NCBI GenBank assembly: GCA_045603125.1
Contig: JAZULN010000021.1
Location: 1-64,000, forward strand
DNA from: CAKSFT01 sp045603125
GTDB taxonomy: Bacteria > Bacillota > Clostridia > UBA1381
DNA length: 64,000 bases
Reading direction: 5' to 3'
Below, piece by piece: positions 63,457 to 64,000 of this stretch; positions within the stretch are counted from its first letter, which is position 1; every line of letters starts with the position of its first letter. The notes below the pieces were generated by a model. That model worked only from the letters and a program-made list of their open reading frames with translations. It ran no database searches and was not told the origin of the DNA. A program made the position numbers and the translations under genes.

Positions 63457-64000
63457 TTAGTTTATTTCAAAAATCACTGCATCAAACGGCTTTATCTCAT
63501 CAATATCGCCATAGATAACTGAAGCCGGAGCACAAGCCTTGAATTTAAAATTAGGTTTTTGTGGATTTTTCGAGTAGTTAATTGCAACACAATATGACTT
63601 ATTACCGTCGGTGTGCTCGGTTACTGCTATAAATTGATTGTCAGATGCGACCTTCTTGTTTTCAATAATGTCTTTAAAGAAATGTCTGTATATTAAGTGA
63701 ATATTGCCGTCAAAAGCGTTGGTTTCATCAAGAAGAGCGTATTCAAGCGGGAAGTTTACGAAGAAGACCCTACCTTTGCCGTATTGGTACTCTGTAATGA
63801 TAGGATTTCCTGCTTCATCTTTGGCAAGAACATCGGCACCATTAGCCTCAATCCGGAAGTTTCTTCTTTTCTTATATGGAATTTCAGAGTCATCAAATTT
63901 AAAATTCCCTGATTTATTCTCATATGCTGCGTCAATAACTCTAAGGCCTGCGAGACTGTTAAAGTCAGATAATATGCCGTTATCTACAGAAATATAGAGA
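63457..64000 (-). CDS. C-terminal part of a glycosidase-like protein (5' end outside the window)
   Basis: An open frame on the minus strand runs from the window end to a TAA at 63457-63459, about 180 residues with no start in view. The visible part includes GADVLAKDEAGNPIITEYQYGKGRVFFVNFPLEYALLDE, a pattern seen in the trimerisation (glutamine amidotransferase-like) domain of GH42 beta-galactosidases and related enzymes. A beta-sandwich-like tail follows, ending DAVIFEIN. The active-site domain is not visible, so the family is a guess. Operon with the PfkB kinase downstream. Confidence 0.65.
   Translation of the reverse strand, partial: LYISVDNGILSDFNSLAGLRVIDAAYENKSGNFKFDDSEIPYKKRRNFRIEANGADVLAKDEAGNPIITEYQYGKGRVFFVNFPLEYALLDETNAFDGNIHLIYRHFFKDIIENKKVASDNQFIAVTEHTDGNKSYCVAINYSKNPQKPNFKFKACAPASVIYGDIDEIKPFDAVIFEIN

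Overview
The window reads as a chromosome segment of a low-GC, endospore-forming anaerobe of class Clostridia. The evidence is a complete spoIIIAA-AH operon, spoVT, yabP, yabQ and a spoVB-type flippase, together with a SCIFF peptide and its radical SAM maturase, a V-type (not F-type) ATPase operon in the Enterococcus order ntpFIKECGABD, and AT-rich intergenic DNA with clear sigma-A promoters (TTGaca-N17-TAtAAT). Genus cannot be told from the sequence alone. Coding density is high, and TTG and GTG starts are common.

Layout. 0-6 kb (+): the end of a farnesyl diphosphate synthase gene, a DUF212 protein, LonB protease, a DUF975 membrane protein, and a small hexuronate/KDG module (eda, kdgK, xre regulator). 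6-14.5 kb (-): nine V-ATPase genes; the c-subunit carries the residues that bind sodium in Enterococcus NtpK. 14.5-17 kb (-): a possible 48-codon ORF, scfB, scfA, and an Asp23-type protein. 17-21.7 kb (-): the spoIIIA channel operon. 21.7-31 kb: an orphan gene, spoVT, a large uncharacterised glycosidase-like gene, a repeat-rich accessory island (25.8-27.3 kb), rpsT, an SSB-like protein, lactate dehydrogenase and a SpoVB/YabM flippase. 31-34 kb (+): mazG, hup, rqcP, yabP, yabQ, divIC, yabR, collinear with Bacillus subtilis yabN-yabR. 34-41 kb: pncB, tsaC, an arginine/tyrosine phosphatase, rimI, tsaD, RNase M5, a DUF3343/cysteine desulfurase pair. 40.8-41.5 kb: five tRNA genes behind one strong promoter. 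41.7-45.5 kb: alpha-galactoside utilisation (AraC regulator, GH4, galT). 45.5-48.2 kb (-): argG-argH. 48.3-55.6 kb (+): ruvCAB, a cell-wall amidase, queA, an acyltransferase, tgt. 55.6-64 kb: K+ uptake (ktrB/ktrA), a P-type Ca2+ ATPase, a LOG-family protein, a cation diffusion facilitator, a PfkB sugar kinase, and the 3' end of a glycosidase-like gene.

The most interesting stretch is 25.87-26.82 kb. Two copies of a 50-bp promoter each belong to a short terminator-ended RNA gene. The two terminator hairpins differ in sequence but keep their pairing. The first promoter is split from its RNA by about 600 bp holding a four-helix-bundle (S23-type) gene behind an array of eight GCGATAT/ATATCGC repeats, and this insert is bounded by a 7-bp direct repeat. 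Removing the insert restores the arrangement seen in the second copy. A second hairpin array (41.6 kb) carries the same 15-bp tail as the S23 gene, and a third relic lies at 53.3 kb. Together they suggest a family of small non-autonomous elements. Another oddity is yabQ, which runs 170 bp into divIC because of an A8 run; one more A would end it exactly at the divIC start.
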